From assembly GCF_011764585.1 (NCBI RefSeq), contig NZ_AP022853.1:3319501-3383500 (forward strand): a stretch of DNA of 64,000 nt, written 5' to 3'. The stretch is from Sulfurimicrobium lacus (GTDB lineage: Bacteria > Pseudomonadota > Gammaproteobacteria > Burkholderiales > Sulfuricellaceae). The position numbers and the translations under genes are program-made. This document shows, piece after piece, positions 54,896 through 64,000 of this stretch; within the stretch, counting starts at the first letter, position 1, and each line of letters starts with the position of its first letter. The notes under the pieces were generated by a model. That model saw only the letters and a list, made by a program, of their open reading frames with translations. It had not been told where the DNA came from and did not search any database.

Positions 54896-55987
54896 ATGCC
54901 TTTTCTGCCCGAACCCACATACCAGCACGGCGCGCCCGCAAAAACCGGCGTCCTGCTGATCAACCTCGGTACCCCGGACGCCCCCACAAAAACCGCGCTG
55001 CGCCGCTATCTGAAAGAGTTCCTCAGCGACCCGCGCGTGGTGGAAATTCCCCGCCTGGTGTGGTGGCCGATTCTCAACGGCATCATCCTCAACACCCGCC
55101 CGGCGAAATCGGCGCAGAAATACGCCCAGATATGGAGCGCCGAGGGCTCGCCCCTGGCGGCCCACACCCGCAAGCAGGCGAAGATGCTGCAGGGCTACCT
55201 CGGCGAGCGCACCCGTTCGCCCCTGGTGGTGGAATACGCCATGCGCTATGGCAACCCATCGGTCGCATCGGCTTTGGCAAGCCTCAAGGAACAGGGCTGC
55301 GACCGCATACTCGCCTTTCCGCTCTACCCGCAGTACGCCGCCAGCAGCACAGCAACCGCGCTGGACGCCGTATTTCAGACCTTGCAGCAAAGCCGCAACA
55401 TGCCTGAACTGCGCACGGTGCGGCACTACCACGACGATCCCGGCTATATCGGCGCACTGGCCAGCAGCGTGCGCGACCACTGGATGCAGAACGGACGGGC
55501 GGACAAGCTGGTGATGAGTTTTCACGGCGTACCTAAGAGATCCCTGCTGCTGGGCGACCCCTACCACTGCGAATGCCAGAAAACCGGCCGGCTGCTGGCC
55601 GATGCGTTGGGGTTGGCGCAGGATCAATACCTGATCACCTTCCAGTCGCGCTTCGGCCGCGCCGAGTGGCTCCAGCCCTATACCGCCCAGACCTTGAAGG
55701 ATCTTGGCAAGAAAGGCTGCAAACGGGTGGATGTCATCTGCCCCGGATTTTCATCCGATTGCCTGGAAACCCTCGAAGAAATCGCCATGGAGTGCAAGGC
55801 GGATTTCCTCAACGCCGGGGGGCAGGAATACCACTACATTCCCTGCCTCAACGAACGCGACGACTGGATGCGCGCGCTCAGCGAACTGGTCCTGAAACAT
55901 CTGCAGGGCTGGCTCGAAAATGCTGTCAGTCCCGACAGCGTGCAGCAAAGCCGGGATCGCGCGCTGGCCATGGGCGCCAAGACCTAG
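54896..55987 (+). CDS. hemH: Ferrochelatase
   Basis: 363 aa from the ATG at 54896 ([12 protein letters not shown]); the frame is open further upstream into the receptor gene but that part is not family-like. [35 protein letters not shown] with the active-site His, and the conserved Glu in the [17 protein letters not shown] region. Inserts ferrous iron into protoporphyrin IX at the inner membrane. In many betaproteobacteria it is followed directly by grpE; here six kilobases of sensory genes intervene. Confidence 0.97.
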   Translation: MPFLPEPTYQHGAPAKTGVLLINLGTPDAPTKTALRRYLKEFLSDPRVVEIPRLVWWPILNGIILNTRPAKSAQKYAQIWSAEGSPLAAHTRKQAKMLQGYLGERTRSPLVVEYAMRYGNPSVASALASLKEQGCDRILAFPLYPQYAASSTATALDAVFQTLQQSRNMPELRTVRHYHDDPGYIGALASSVRDHWMQNGRADKLVMSFHGVPKRSLLLGDPYHCECQKTGRLLADALGLAQDQYLITFQSRFGRAEWLQPYTAQTLKDLGKKGCKRVDVICPGFSSDCLETLEEIAMECKADFLNAGGQEYHYIPCLNERDDWMRALSELVLKHLQGWLENAVSPDSVQQSRDRALAMGAKT

Positions 55988-56092
55988 CACCGCCGAGGGG
56001 CGACAACGGGCGCTCCGAGTAGCATCAAGTTACTGCCGGAAATACCGCTAATACCTCAATAGCGGCAAATATCCGCCGCAACGAGGTGCATC

Positions 56093-57157
56093 ATGAAAAT
56101 TGCCAGCTCCGACATACTGTTATCCAGCCAACACAGCGCAATCGACAAACACAGCATAAGCGAATCGCTGCGCGCCTGGACCGGTTCCCAGCGCCCCGAT
56201 TTCGAGGGGCGCAACACCAACACGTCGCGCCCGCAGGCGGACCATGTCGCCCTGTCCAGCGAGGGCAAAGCGGCGCAAAAGTCAGACCCCGTGGCGGACA
56301 TGCAGGACGCCGTCGACAACGACCCGCGCATGCAACTACTCATGCGCATGATAGAAGCGCTGACCGGCAAGAAGATAAAAATCCTGTCCATGAAGGACCT
56401 GCAGCCGGCGCAGACGCCCCCGCCGGAGCAAGTACAGGACCCAAATCAGGCCGCCAAGGAACAACCCGCCCAGGCCAGCGCCGGCTTCGGCGTCGAATAC
56501 GAGCGTCACGAAACGCATTACGAGGCCGAACAAACCAGCTTCTCGGCGCAAGGCGTGGTCAAGACGGCCGACGGCAGGGAAATCACATTCAGCCTGCAAT
56601 TGAACATGAGCCGCGAGTATCTGGAGCAAAGCGATGTCAGCGTGCGCCTGGGCGATGCGGCGCGGCAGGCGAAAGACCCGCTAGTGATCAATTTCAGCGG
56701 CAACGCGGCGCAACTGACATCCGCCAAATTCAGCTTCGACCTGGACGCCGACGGCAAGACCGAGCAGATTTCGTTCGTCGCCCCGGGCAGCGGCTTCCTC
56801 GCCCTGGACAAGAACCAGGACGGCAAGATCAACAACGGCAGCGAACTGTTCGGGCCGGCCAGCGGCAACGGATTCACCGATCTGGCGGCATACGACAAGG
56901 ACGGCAATCGCTGGATCGACGAAAATGATGCGGTATTCAACCAGCTCAAGGTCTGGAGCAAGGACGCACAGGGCAACGACCAATTGGCTTCGCTGAAAGA
57001 CGCCGGGGTAGGTGCAATCTATCTCGGCAATGCCGCCACGGAGTTCAGCATCAAGGACGCGAGCAACCGCCTGGACGGCAAGATTCGCTCCAGCGGCGTC
57101 TATTTGAGCGAAGACGGCGTCGCCGGCACGGTGCAGCAGGTCGACTTGGCCGCTTGA
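56093..57157 (+). CDS. Uncharacterised protein with EF-hand-like calcium motifs
   Basis: 354 aa, no signal peptide or membrane helix. Residues about 1-130 are polar and low in conservation, with a proline/glutamine-rich stretch at 103-128. Residues 130-215 look beta-rich. The C-terminal part carries three Asp-rich loops: DLDADGKTE (216-224), DKNQDGKINNGSE (239-251) and DKDGNRWIDEND (268-279), with NGSELFG and GFTDLAAYDKDG as in hemolysin-type and dockerin-like calcium proteins. Probably Ca2+-binding. GAGG precedes the ATG. I do not recognise the family; a surface or motility-related role is only a guess. Confidence 0.75.
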   Translation: MKIASSDILLSSQHSAIDKHSISESLRAWTGSQRPDFEGRNTNTSRPQADHVALSSEGKAAQKSDPVADMQDAVDNDPRMQLLMRMIEALTGKKIKILSMKDLQPAQTPPPEQVQDPNQAAKEQPAQASAGFGVEYERHETHYEAEQTSFSAQGVVKTADGREITFSLQLNMSREYLEQSDVSVRLGDAARQAKDPLVINFSGNAAQLTSAKFSFDLDADGKTEQISFVAPGSGFLALDKNQDGKINNGSELFGPASGNGFTDLAAYDKDGNRWIDENDAVFNQLKVWSKDAQGNDQLASLKDAGVGAIYLGNAATEFSIKDASNRLDGKIRSSGVYLSEDGVAGTVQQVDLAA

Positions 57158-57254
57158 TGCCTTTGCCTCCTTTCGCTATCCCCGGCTGTCGGGTATAGTT
57201 GCCGCTACCGATTTTCACGTAACTACGCTGGCTGCCAGACAAAGGATCCTCTAA

Positions 57255-58901
57255 ATGTCCCGCTCAATTTTTCAAAGAATGCTAGACCTGAAAATATGGG
57301 TGCGCCAGGTTGGCGCGATCTGGCTGATGCTGATCTTCGCCTGGAGCGCCATGATTTACTGGGCTTCGGTCGAGCACCATCGCACCGCGATTCAGCAGAC
57401 CATCGATTTCTCCAACAGCATCCACCAGATGACCCTGTCCGGCCTCACCGGCATGATGATCACCGGCACCGTCGCGCAGCGCGCCGTGTACCTGGACCAG
57501 ATCCGCCAATCCGACAACGTGCGCGACCTGCAGGTCATCCGCGGTGACGCCCTGATCAAGCAGTTCGGCGCGGGACTTGCGGGAGAGTCCAACGCCGACC
57601 TAGTAGAACGCGGGGTCCTGCAAAGCGGCAAGGCCTATTACCAGGTCGTAAAAGAACAATACAAGGGGAAAAGCGTTGAAAATATGCGCGCCGTGATTCC
57701 CGTCATTGCGTCGAAAAACTACCTCGGCAAAGACTGCCTGATGTGCCATATCGTGCCTGAGGGCACGGTTCTCGGCGCCGTGAGCATGAAAATCTCCCTC
57801 GACAAGGCCAACCAGGCGGTGTGGGACTTCACCTGGAAACTCTTCGCCGTAGCCGTCGTGTTCAGCGTCCCTTTGCTGCTGTTCATCTATCTGTTCACCA
57901 GACGCGTCATCACCAAACCCCTCAAGGAAATGAGTGATGGTCTGCACGACATCGCCGCGGGTGAAGGCGACCTTACGCGGCGCCTGAGCGTAAAAAGCCA
58001 GGATGAAATCGGCCAGACCGCGACGCTGTTCAATCAGGTGATGGAAAAATTCAGTCACCTGGTGCGCCAAGTCAGCGAATCTGCGAACCAGGTTTCTGTT
58101 GCCGCCAAACAACTCGCCCAAGGCGCCCAGCAGGTAGCGGACAGTTCCAGCCAGCAACGCGACAAATCGGTCGCCACTGCCGCAGCGGTCGAAGAAATGA
58201 CCGGGAGCATTGCCGCTGTAGCGCAAAGCACGGAACAGATGCAGCAAATGTCCCAGCAGAGCCTGGAGCGCTCCCACCAGGGCAACGAAAGCATTTCCAT
58301 GCTGGTAGGCGAGATTGACCAGGTGGAGTCGGCGGTGAAGGAAATCGCCAGCGCGGTGAACGAATTCACGCGCAGCACCACTTCCATCAACACCATGACC
58401 AAACAGGTCAAGGACATCGCCGAGCAAACCAACCTGCTTGCCTTGAACGCCGCCATCGAAGCCGCCCGTGCCGGCGAACAGGGGCGCGGATTTGCGGTGG
58501 TCGCGGACGAAGTCCGGAAACTCGCCGAAAAATCTTCCCAGTCCGCGAGCCAGATCGATACGGTCACCCAAGCCCTCGGCCAGCAGTCCGTGGCGGTGGA
58601 TAAAGCCATCGAAAGGGGCCTGTCACACCTGCTCTCCAGTCAGGACTCCATGGAAACCGTGGCGATGGTGCTTTCAGAAGCCAATGCCTCCGTCAATCAG
58701 GTAGGCGAAAAAGTGAGCGATGTCGCCGACATTGCCGAGCGCCAGCGGGCCACCAGCACCGAGGTTTCTTCCAACGTCGAGGCGATTGCCGCCATGGCCG
58801 AGGAGAACAGTCAGGCAGTCGGCCAGACCGCCAACGCCGCGCGCCACCTGGAGCAGCTGGCCGAAACGCTGCAAGACACAGTCAGCCGTTTCAAAGTCTA
58901 A
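57255..58901 (+). CDS. Chemotaxis receptor with periplasmic heme-c (CxxCH) sensor domain
   Basis: 548 aa; AAGGA lies 9 bases before the ATG. TM1 about 20-38, a periplasmic domain of about 155 residues, TM2 about 194-214, HAMP about 213-265 and a full signalling domain (tip near 395, [20 protein letters not shown]). In the periplasmic part C161-L-M-C164-H165 is a c-type heme attachment motif in a context ([24 protein letters not shown]) like the Tll0287/DUF3365 class of heme sensors. Such receptors can sense redox state, NO, O2 or CO. The kinase gene begins 19 bases downstream. Confidence 0.92.
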   Translation: MSRSIFQRMLDLKIWVRQVGAIWLMLIFAWSAMIYWASVEHHRTAIQQTIDFSNSIHQMTLSGLTGMMITGTVAQRAVYLDQIRQSDNVRDLQVIRGDALIKQFGAGLAGESNADLVERGVLQSGKAYYQVVKEQYKGKSVENMRAVIPVIASKNYLGKDCLMCHIVPEGTVLGAVSMKISLDKANQAVWDFTWKLFAVAVVFSVPLLLFIYLFTRRVITKPLKEMSDGLHDIAAGEGDLTRRLSVKSQDEIGQTATLFNQVMEKFSHLVRQVSESANQVSVAAKQLAQGAQQVADSSSQQRDKSVATAAAVEEMTGSIAAVAQSTEQMQQMSQQSLERSHQGNESISMLVGEIDQVESAVKEIASAVNEFTRSTTSINTMTKQVKDIAEQTNLLALNAAIEAARAGEQGRGFAVVADEVRKLAEKSSQSASQIDTVTQALGQQSVAVDKAIERGLSHLLSSQDSMETVAMVLSEANASVNQVGEKVSDVADIAERQRATSTEVSSNVEAIAAMAEENSQAVGQTANAARHLEQLAETLQDTVSRFKV

Positions 58902-58920
58902 GGCCTCGTCCGCCATTCAT

Positions 58921-60006
58921 ATGCTGGACGCTGTAACGCACGAAGACGAATTGCGCATCGAGACCATCGCGGCCAATGTTCCCGCCCTGGTTTTCCAGCT
59001 GCAGCGGCACGCCGACGGCAGCTTGTGCTGCCTGTTCACCAGCAAGGCCGTGCGCGCCGTATGCGACGAACGGGCAGACCCCGAGGATGCCGGCTGGATA
59101 CCCTGCATCAGCAACCTGCACCCCGATGACCGGGATTCCTTTTTTTCGGCCATGGCCCTTTCCGCACAGCAATTGACGCACTGGAACTGGGAAGGGCGCA
59201 TCATCGTCCCCCCCCATGACGAAAAATGGATCAACCTGCGGGCCGTACCCTGCGCCATGCCGGATGGCTCCATTGTGTGGGACGGCATCATTCTCAACAT
59301 CACCTTGTCCAAGCAGCGCGAAGACGAAAGCGTCCATGCCTGGTTTGCGCTGGAGAAGCTCTCCGACCACATCCAGCGCGCACGCGAAGAAGAGCGCAGC
59401 AAGATTTCGCGCGAGATTCATGACGAACTGGGCGGCATCCTCAGCACGCTGAAAATGGATCTTGGCTGGCTGGACAAACGCATGGATGATCCGCTCTTGC
59501 TGGAGCGCACGCAGGCCATGGCACAACTGATCAGGGAAGCACTGCAAACCGCGCGGCGCATTTCCGCTGATTTGCGCCCCGGCGCCCTGGATAACCTGGG
59601 CCTGGTTGCGGCGATGGAGGAGCATGCCGCAACGCTGCTGGGGCGCCAGGGCATTTCCTACAGCTTCACCCCACCCGAACAGGAAGTGGAGCTGGACGAT
59701 CTGCGCGCCACCGCCATATTCCGCATTTTCCAGGAATCGCTCACCAATATCGTGCGCCACGCAAAGGCCGAAACGGCAGATATTCAGTTTAGTGTGACCG
59801 CGGAAGAACTGGCCATTTCCATCCGTGACGATGGCTGCGGAATCATTCCGGAGCGGTCCCAACGCTTCCAATCCTACGGCATCCTCGGCATGCAGGAACG
59901 CGCCAAACAACTGGGCGGTGAAGTAATCGTCAGCGGTACCCCCGGGCATGGCACCACCGTTCGCCTGAAACTCCCTCTTGCTGCGCCGGAGCTAATAACA
60001 AGATGA
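58921..60006 (+). CDS. PAS-containing sensor histidine kinase, NarX/DegS class
   Basis: 361 aa from the ATG at 58921; upstream in-frame codons lie in the receptor gene. Residues 10-130 form a PAS-like domain. The HisKA_3 helix has H167 in ISREIHDELGGILSTLKMDLGWL, and the HATPase follows (IFQESLTNIVRHAKA, DDGCGI, GILGMQERAKQLGG). Cytoplasmic, with no membrane segment. It overlaps the response regulator by 4 bases, so the two form a pair. C36, C37, C48, C62 and C111 make the PAS domain Cys-rich, which may be incidental. Confidence 0.9.
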   Translation: MLDAVTHEDELRIETIAANVPALVFQLQRHADGSLCCLFTSKAVRAVCDERADPEDAGWIPCISNLHPDDRDSFFSAMALSAQQLTHWNWEGRIIVPPHDEKWINLRAVPCAMPDGSIVWDGIILNITLSKQREDESVHAWFALEKLSDHIQRAREEERSKISREIHDELGGILSTLKMDLGWLDKRMDDPLLLERTQAMAQLIREALQTARRISADLRPGALDNLGLVAAMEEHAATLLGRQGISYSFTPPEQEVELDDLRATAIFRIFQESLTNIVRHAKAETADIQFSVTAEELAISIRDDGCGIIPERSQRFQSYGILGMQERAKQLGGEVIVSGTPGHGTTVRLKLPLAAPELITR

Positions 60007-60632
60007 TCAAACTTCTGATCGCCGACGATCACAATATTTTCCGCGACGGCCTGAAGCGCATCCTCGCCGACACCCCGGATATCCAGGTCAGCGCCGAAAC
60101 GGGCAATGGCAGCGAGGCGCTCGAACTGATGCGCAAGGAAGATTGGGATGCAGTTCTGCTGGACATCAACCTGCCGGGCAAATCCGGACTTGACGTGCTG
60201 AAACAGATCAAGAAGGAAAAACCCCATTTGCCGGTGCTCATGCTCAGCATGTATCCCGAGGAACAGTACGCGGTCAGAACCATCAAGCTCGGCGCGGCTG
60301 GGTATCTCTCCAAGGATGCCGATGCCGACGAACTCATCATCGCGATCCGCAAGGCTGCGGCTGGCGGGAGATATGCCAGCAACACCCTGGCTGACCACCT
60401 GCTGCAATCCCTCTACGGCAGTGGTCAGCAACTGCATTCGACTTTATCGGATCGCGAATACCTGGTGTACCGCCATATCGTGGCTGGCAAATCCCTTACC
60501 GAAATCGCCCAGACCCTCGCTCTCAGCATCAAAACCATCAGCACCTACCGTACCCGCCTGCTGGAAAAAATGGGCATGAGCAATAACGCGGATTTAATTC
60601 GCTACGCGCTCGAACATCAGCTTTTCGACTAG
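60003..60632 (+). CDS. NarL/FixJ-family response regulator
   Basis: 209 aa. Receiver with D8-D9 and phospho-acceptor D54 (LLDINLPG), K104-type region, and a C-terminal LuxR HTH (LSDREYLVYRHIVAGKSLTEIAQTLALSIKTISTYRTRLLEKM). Cognate partner of the overlapping kinase. It could control the GGDEF-EAL gene 132 bases downstream, but no operator is evident. Confidence 0.93.
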   Translation: MIKLLIADDHNIFRDGLKRILADTPDIQVSAETGNGSEALELMRKEDWDAVLLDINLPGKSGLDVLKQIKKEKPHLPVLMLSMYPEEQYAVRTIKLGAAGYLSKDADADELIIAIRKAAAGGRYASNTLADHLLQSLYGSGQQLHSTLSDREYLVYRHIVAGKSLTEIAQTLALSIKTISTYRTRLLEKMGMSNNADLIRYALEHQLFD

Positions 60633-60764
60633 TTTTTGCCGGAATAGTCTTACGGACTGACGTCCATCTCCTACAATTAATTCGGATTGCTCCGGCAGCC
60701 AATCTGCCGAAAAACCCCTATTCTTATGGTCGGGATATTGTTGTCCGGTCACCAAAGAATCTGA

Positions 60765-62201
60765 ATGCCTTTTCAAAACGCAGTCAATGCTGTGATGTTC
60801 GACTCGCTGGAACCAATGCCAGTCTTGAGCCGCCCCGGCCCACCCGAATTCCACGACAGCCTGACCGGGCTGTCCAACTACACGCTATTCAAGAATCAGC
60901 TGGAACTCTGCCTGTCGCGCGCAGAGGACACAGCACACAGCCTTGCCATCCTGGTCGTCGGGCTCGACCGTTTCAAACAGGTCAACGACACTTACGGCTA
61001 CGCGGCCGGAGACATGGTGCTGCTCTCGGCGACCCGGCGCTTGGGCGAACTTGACATCGGCAACTGCCCCTTGGCGCGCCTGGGCGGAGACACGTTTGCG
61101 CTCGCGATAGAAAACCCCAAGGATCGCCAGGATGCCGCAGACGTGGCCGAACGCATCATGCGCTGCCTGTCCGAGCCGTTCGCCGTCGAGAATGAGGAAA
61201 TTTTTCTCAGCGCCAGCATCGGCATCAGCCTGTATCCGCGGCAAGGCGAAAAAATTTGCGCCCTCATCGCCAACGCCAAGACCGCCATGGACCAGATCAA
61301 GGATCACGGGCGCGACAATTATGCGTTTTACGACCCGGACCTGCACCAGAACCGCCGTTCGTCGCGCCACTCGACGCTGGAGCGCGCCCTGCATCACGCT
61401 CTGGATGACAATCAGCTGGTACTGCTCTACCAGCCGCAGATCGACCTGGAAAGCGGGCAAATACGCGGCGTAGAAGCGCTGCTGCGCTGGCACCACCCGG
61501 AACTGGGCACGATTTCTCCTACGGAGTTTATCCCCCTGGCGGAAGAAACCGGCCTGATTCATGCCATCAGCGACTGGGTGCTGCGCACCGCCTGCGCACA
61601 GAACAGCGCCTGGCACCGCCAGGGCCACACCACGATGCGCATGGCTGTCAACCTTTCGGCACAACAGTTCAGCAAGCCCGGCCTCGACCAACTGGTGCAT
61701 GAAGTGCTGCTGGACACCGGCCTGGCGCCGCGCTGGCTCGAACTGGAACTGACCGAAACCATCGCCCTGCGGGACATCGATGCCGCCATATCCACCCTGA
61801 AGGCCCTCAAGTCCATGGGCGTCAGGATCGCCATCGACGATTTCGGCACCGGCTATTCGTCCCTCAGCTACCTCAAGCACTTCCCCGTCCACAGCATCAA
61901 GATCGACCGCTCTTTCATCAACGGCATCACCACCAATTCCAGCGATGCCGCCATCACCCGCGCCGTGATCGCCATGGCGCAAAACCTTGGCGTCCGGGTA
62001 GTGGCCGAGGGTGTGGAAAGCGAAAAACAGCTCATTTTTCTGCGCACTTATCAGTGCCACGAAGTGCAGGGCTATTACTTCTTCCGCCCCCTGCCCGAGA
62101 AAAGCATCACCCAGTTGCTGCAACGCCAGTCCGAAAAACATGCTGATTCACCGGCCTGGCGCAATCCGGTTCCGGTGATTTCAGTTGCGAGCAACTTGTA
62201 A
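60765..62201 (+). CDS. EAL-domain c-di-GMP phosphodiesterase with degenerate GGDEF domain
   Basis: 478 aa, no membrane segment. The GGDEF domain (about 32-190) reads GGDTF at 107-111, and the metal-binding first Asp of the usual DxDxF motif is Gly (VVGLDRFK, 64-71), so it should not make c-di-GMP; it may bind GTP as a regulatory domain. The EAL domain (about 205-455) has intact VEALLRW (EAL 237-239), NLSA, ELTET (328-332), DD (358-359), K379 and E415-E418, so it should hydrolyse c-di-GMP. It follows a two-component system and a chemoreceptor, which could feed its signal. Confidence 0.9.
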   Translation: MPFQNAVNAVMFDSLEPMPVLSRPGPPEFHDSLTGLSNYTLFKNQLELCLSRAEDTAHSLAILVVGLDRFKQVNDTYGYAAGDMVLLSATRRLGELDIGNCPLARLGGDTFALAIENPKDRQDAADVAERIMRCLSEPFAVENEEIFLSASIGISLYPRQGEKICALIANAKTAMDQIKDHGRDNYAFYDPDLHQNRRSSRHSTLERALHHALDDNQLVLLYQPQIDLESGQIRGVEALLRWHHPELGTISPTEFIPLAEETGLIHAISDWVLRTACAQNSAWHRQGHTTMRMAVNLSAQQFSKPGLDQLVHEVLLDTGLAPRWLELELTETIALRDIDAAISTLKALKSMGVRIAIDDFGTGYSSLSYLKHFPVHSIKIDRSFINGITTNSSDAAITRAVIAMAQNLGVRVVAEGVESEKQLIFLRTYQCHEVQGYYFFRPLPEKSITQLLQRQSEKHADSPAWRNPVPVISVASNL

Positions 62202-62248
62202 GAAGCAGCCGCCTCGACGACGAAGACAACAAATAGATTACCCATGCG

Positions 62249-62276
62249 CTTGAAATGGGGAAAAGCACTCCCATAT
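62249..62276 (+). promoter_or_regulatory. Sigma-32 heat-shock promoter of grpE
   Basis: CTTGAAA (62249-62255), 13-base spacer, TCCCATAT (62269-62276), against the sigma-32 consensus CTTGAAA and CCCCATNT. The -35 is perfect and the -10 lacks one C. The grpE ATG is 28 bases downstream. Confidence 0.85.
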
Positions 62277-62304
62277 CGCTCCCAGTTCACAAAGGAGCCC
62301 GTTG

Positions 62305-62853
62305 ATGCAAGACGATCAAAAAACCCCGGACACGGAAGCACAGGCCGAAGCGGCGCAAGCCCCGGCAGCAGATGAAAACGTGGAAATCATGCCGAGTATG
62401 GAAGAACTCCTGAAACAGGCCGAACTGGCCGCACAGGAGCATCACGATGCCTGGCTGCGCGCCAAGGCCGATGCGGAGAACATCCGCAAACGCGCCCAGG
62501 CTGACGTCGCCAGCGCCCACAAATACGCCGTGGAAAACTTCTCCAACGAGCTGCTCGCGGTTGCGGACAGCCTGGAAGCCGCCTTGAGTGTGGAAACCGC
62601 CACGGTCGAAAACTTCAAGAGCGGCGTCGAGCTCACGCTCAAGCAACTGCTGTCGGCTTTCGAAAAAGCCAGCATCGTCGAACTCAACCCGCTGAACGAA
62701 AAATTCGACCCCCACAAGCACCAGGCCATCAGCATGGTCGAAGCAGAGGCGCCCGCCAACACCGTGATCACGGTGCTGCAGAAAGGCTACCAGTTGCACG
62801 ACCGCATCCTGCGTCCGGCCCTGGTGATGGTTGCCAAAGCACGCGAAGCCTGA
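62305..62853 (+). CDS. grpE: Nucleotide exchange factor GrpE
   Basis: 182 aa from the ATG at 62305 ([13 protein letters not shown]); a TTG three bases earlier is in frame but unlikely. Acidic disordered N-terminus, long helix ([27 protein letters not shown]) for dimerisation and the beta domain ([40 protein letters not shown]) that contacts DnaK. Catalyses ADP release from DnaK. A sigma-32 promoter lies upstream. Confidence 0.96.
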   Translation: MQDDQKTPDTEAQAEAAQAPAADENVEIMPSMEELLKQAELAAQEHHDAWLRAKADAENIRKRAQADVASAHKYAVENFSNELLAVADSLEAALSVETATVENFKSGVELTLKQLLSAFEKASIVELNPLNEKFDPHKHQAISMVEAEAPANTVITVLQKGYQLHDRILRPALVMVAKAREA

Positions 62854-62866
62854 ATCGGATAAACCG

Positions 62867-62894
62867 CTTGAAAGCCGCGCGTACAACCCCACTT
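62867..62894 (+). promoter_or_regulatory. Second sigma-32 promoter, in front of dnaK
   Basis: CTTGAAA (62867-62873), 13-base spacer, CCCCACTT (62887-62894), in the 98-base gap between grpE and dnaK. The -35 is perfect and the -10 differs from consensus at one position. dnaK would thus be transcribed both from the grpE promoter and from its own. No CIRCE inverted repeat is present here. Confidence 0.8.
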
Positions 62895-62951
62895 TAGCAG
62901 CAAGGGTTTTTAACTCCGCTAATTTATGAATTTGAATACTAAGGAATAATC

Positions 62952-64000
<1,049 letters not shown>

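Noticed and set aside
57178-57200. Terminator after the EF-hand-like gene
   Set aside because: CCCCGGCTGTCGGGT can form only a short imperfect stem with no T-run.
62256-62300. CIRCE element before grpE
   Set aside because: AGCACTC occurs at 62264-62270, but the matching GAGTGCTAA arm nine bases later is missing.

Overview
The window looks like chromosomal core sequence of a Gram-negative betaproteobacterium, probably of the Nitrosomonadales type (Sulfuricella, Gallionella or Thiobacillus relatives). Evidence: the syntenic blocks mrcA/pilMNOPQ, carAB-greA-yhbY-rlmE-ftsH-folP-glmM and bamE-fur-recN-nadK-hrcA-hemH-grpE-dnaK, many c-di-GMP and chemotaxis proteins, and a NarX/NarL-like pair. I saw no tRNA, rRNA, insertion sequence, prophage or CRISPR array. 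The organism assignment is inference from gene content; no search was run.

Layout. 1-5100: a c-di-GMP phosphodiesterase (cut by the window edge), mscL, a NarX/NarL-like two-component pair and cysG. 5106-14273: a perfect bidirectional terminator, the type IV pilus alignment operon pilMNOPQ (minus), then divergent mrcA, an uncharacterised gene and a YcgR-like PilZ protein. 14274-20091: a minus operon queD-slt-(SDR)-cca-hemB. 20174-25186: a radical SAM gene, a convergent HTH gene, lysC, accA and tilS. 25233-28101: a TRAP transporter. 28128-34374: a phosphate locus with an EAL-CBS-GGDEF protein followed by pstS-C-A-B. 34469-36170: a chemotaxis receptor. 36178-42297: glmM, folP, ftsH, rlmE, yhbY, a DUF4149-like gene and greA. 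42374-46911: carB and carA with promoter and leader. 47008-54843: dapB, bamE, fur, recN, nadK, hrcA, a rhodanese and a receptor. 54896-64000: hemH, then a block of sensory genes (EF-hand-like protein, heme-c receptor, histidine kinase, response regulator, EAL protein), then grpE and the start of dnaK.

Most notable. (1) Two ~270-bp intergenic elements, at 32367-32636 (pstC/pstA) and 50375-50650 (nadK/recN), share an elaborate nested-hairpin (cloverleaf) architecture with a central CCCTTCGGG, although the paired arms differ almost completely in sequence. Both sit inside operons and supply stop codons of the flanking genes. They look like an undescribed mobile or structured-RNA family. (2) Pho-box-like sites with the same spacing to a -10 element precede the EAL-CBS-GGDEF gene, pstS and, more weakly, the receptor after pstB. 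This suggests that phosphate starvation is wired to c-di-GMP turnover and chemotaxis. (3) A chemoreceptor with a periplasmic CxxCH heme-c motif sits beside a NarXL-type pair and an EAL protein with a degenerate GGDEF domain, all inserted between hemH and grpE. (4) carAB has a consensus promoter followed at once by a terminator-like leader hairpin. (5) A 22-codon ORF after pstB repeats the PstB C-terminus.

Base composition changes across the window: the cysG/pil region is visibly AT-richer (26 G+C in the 60 bases at 5701-5760) than the rest, where lines are usually near or above 60% G+C.
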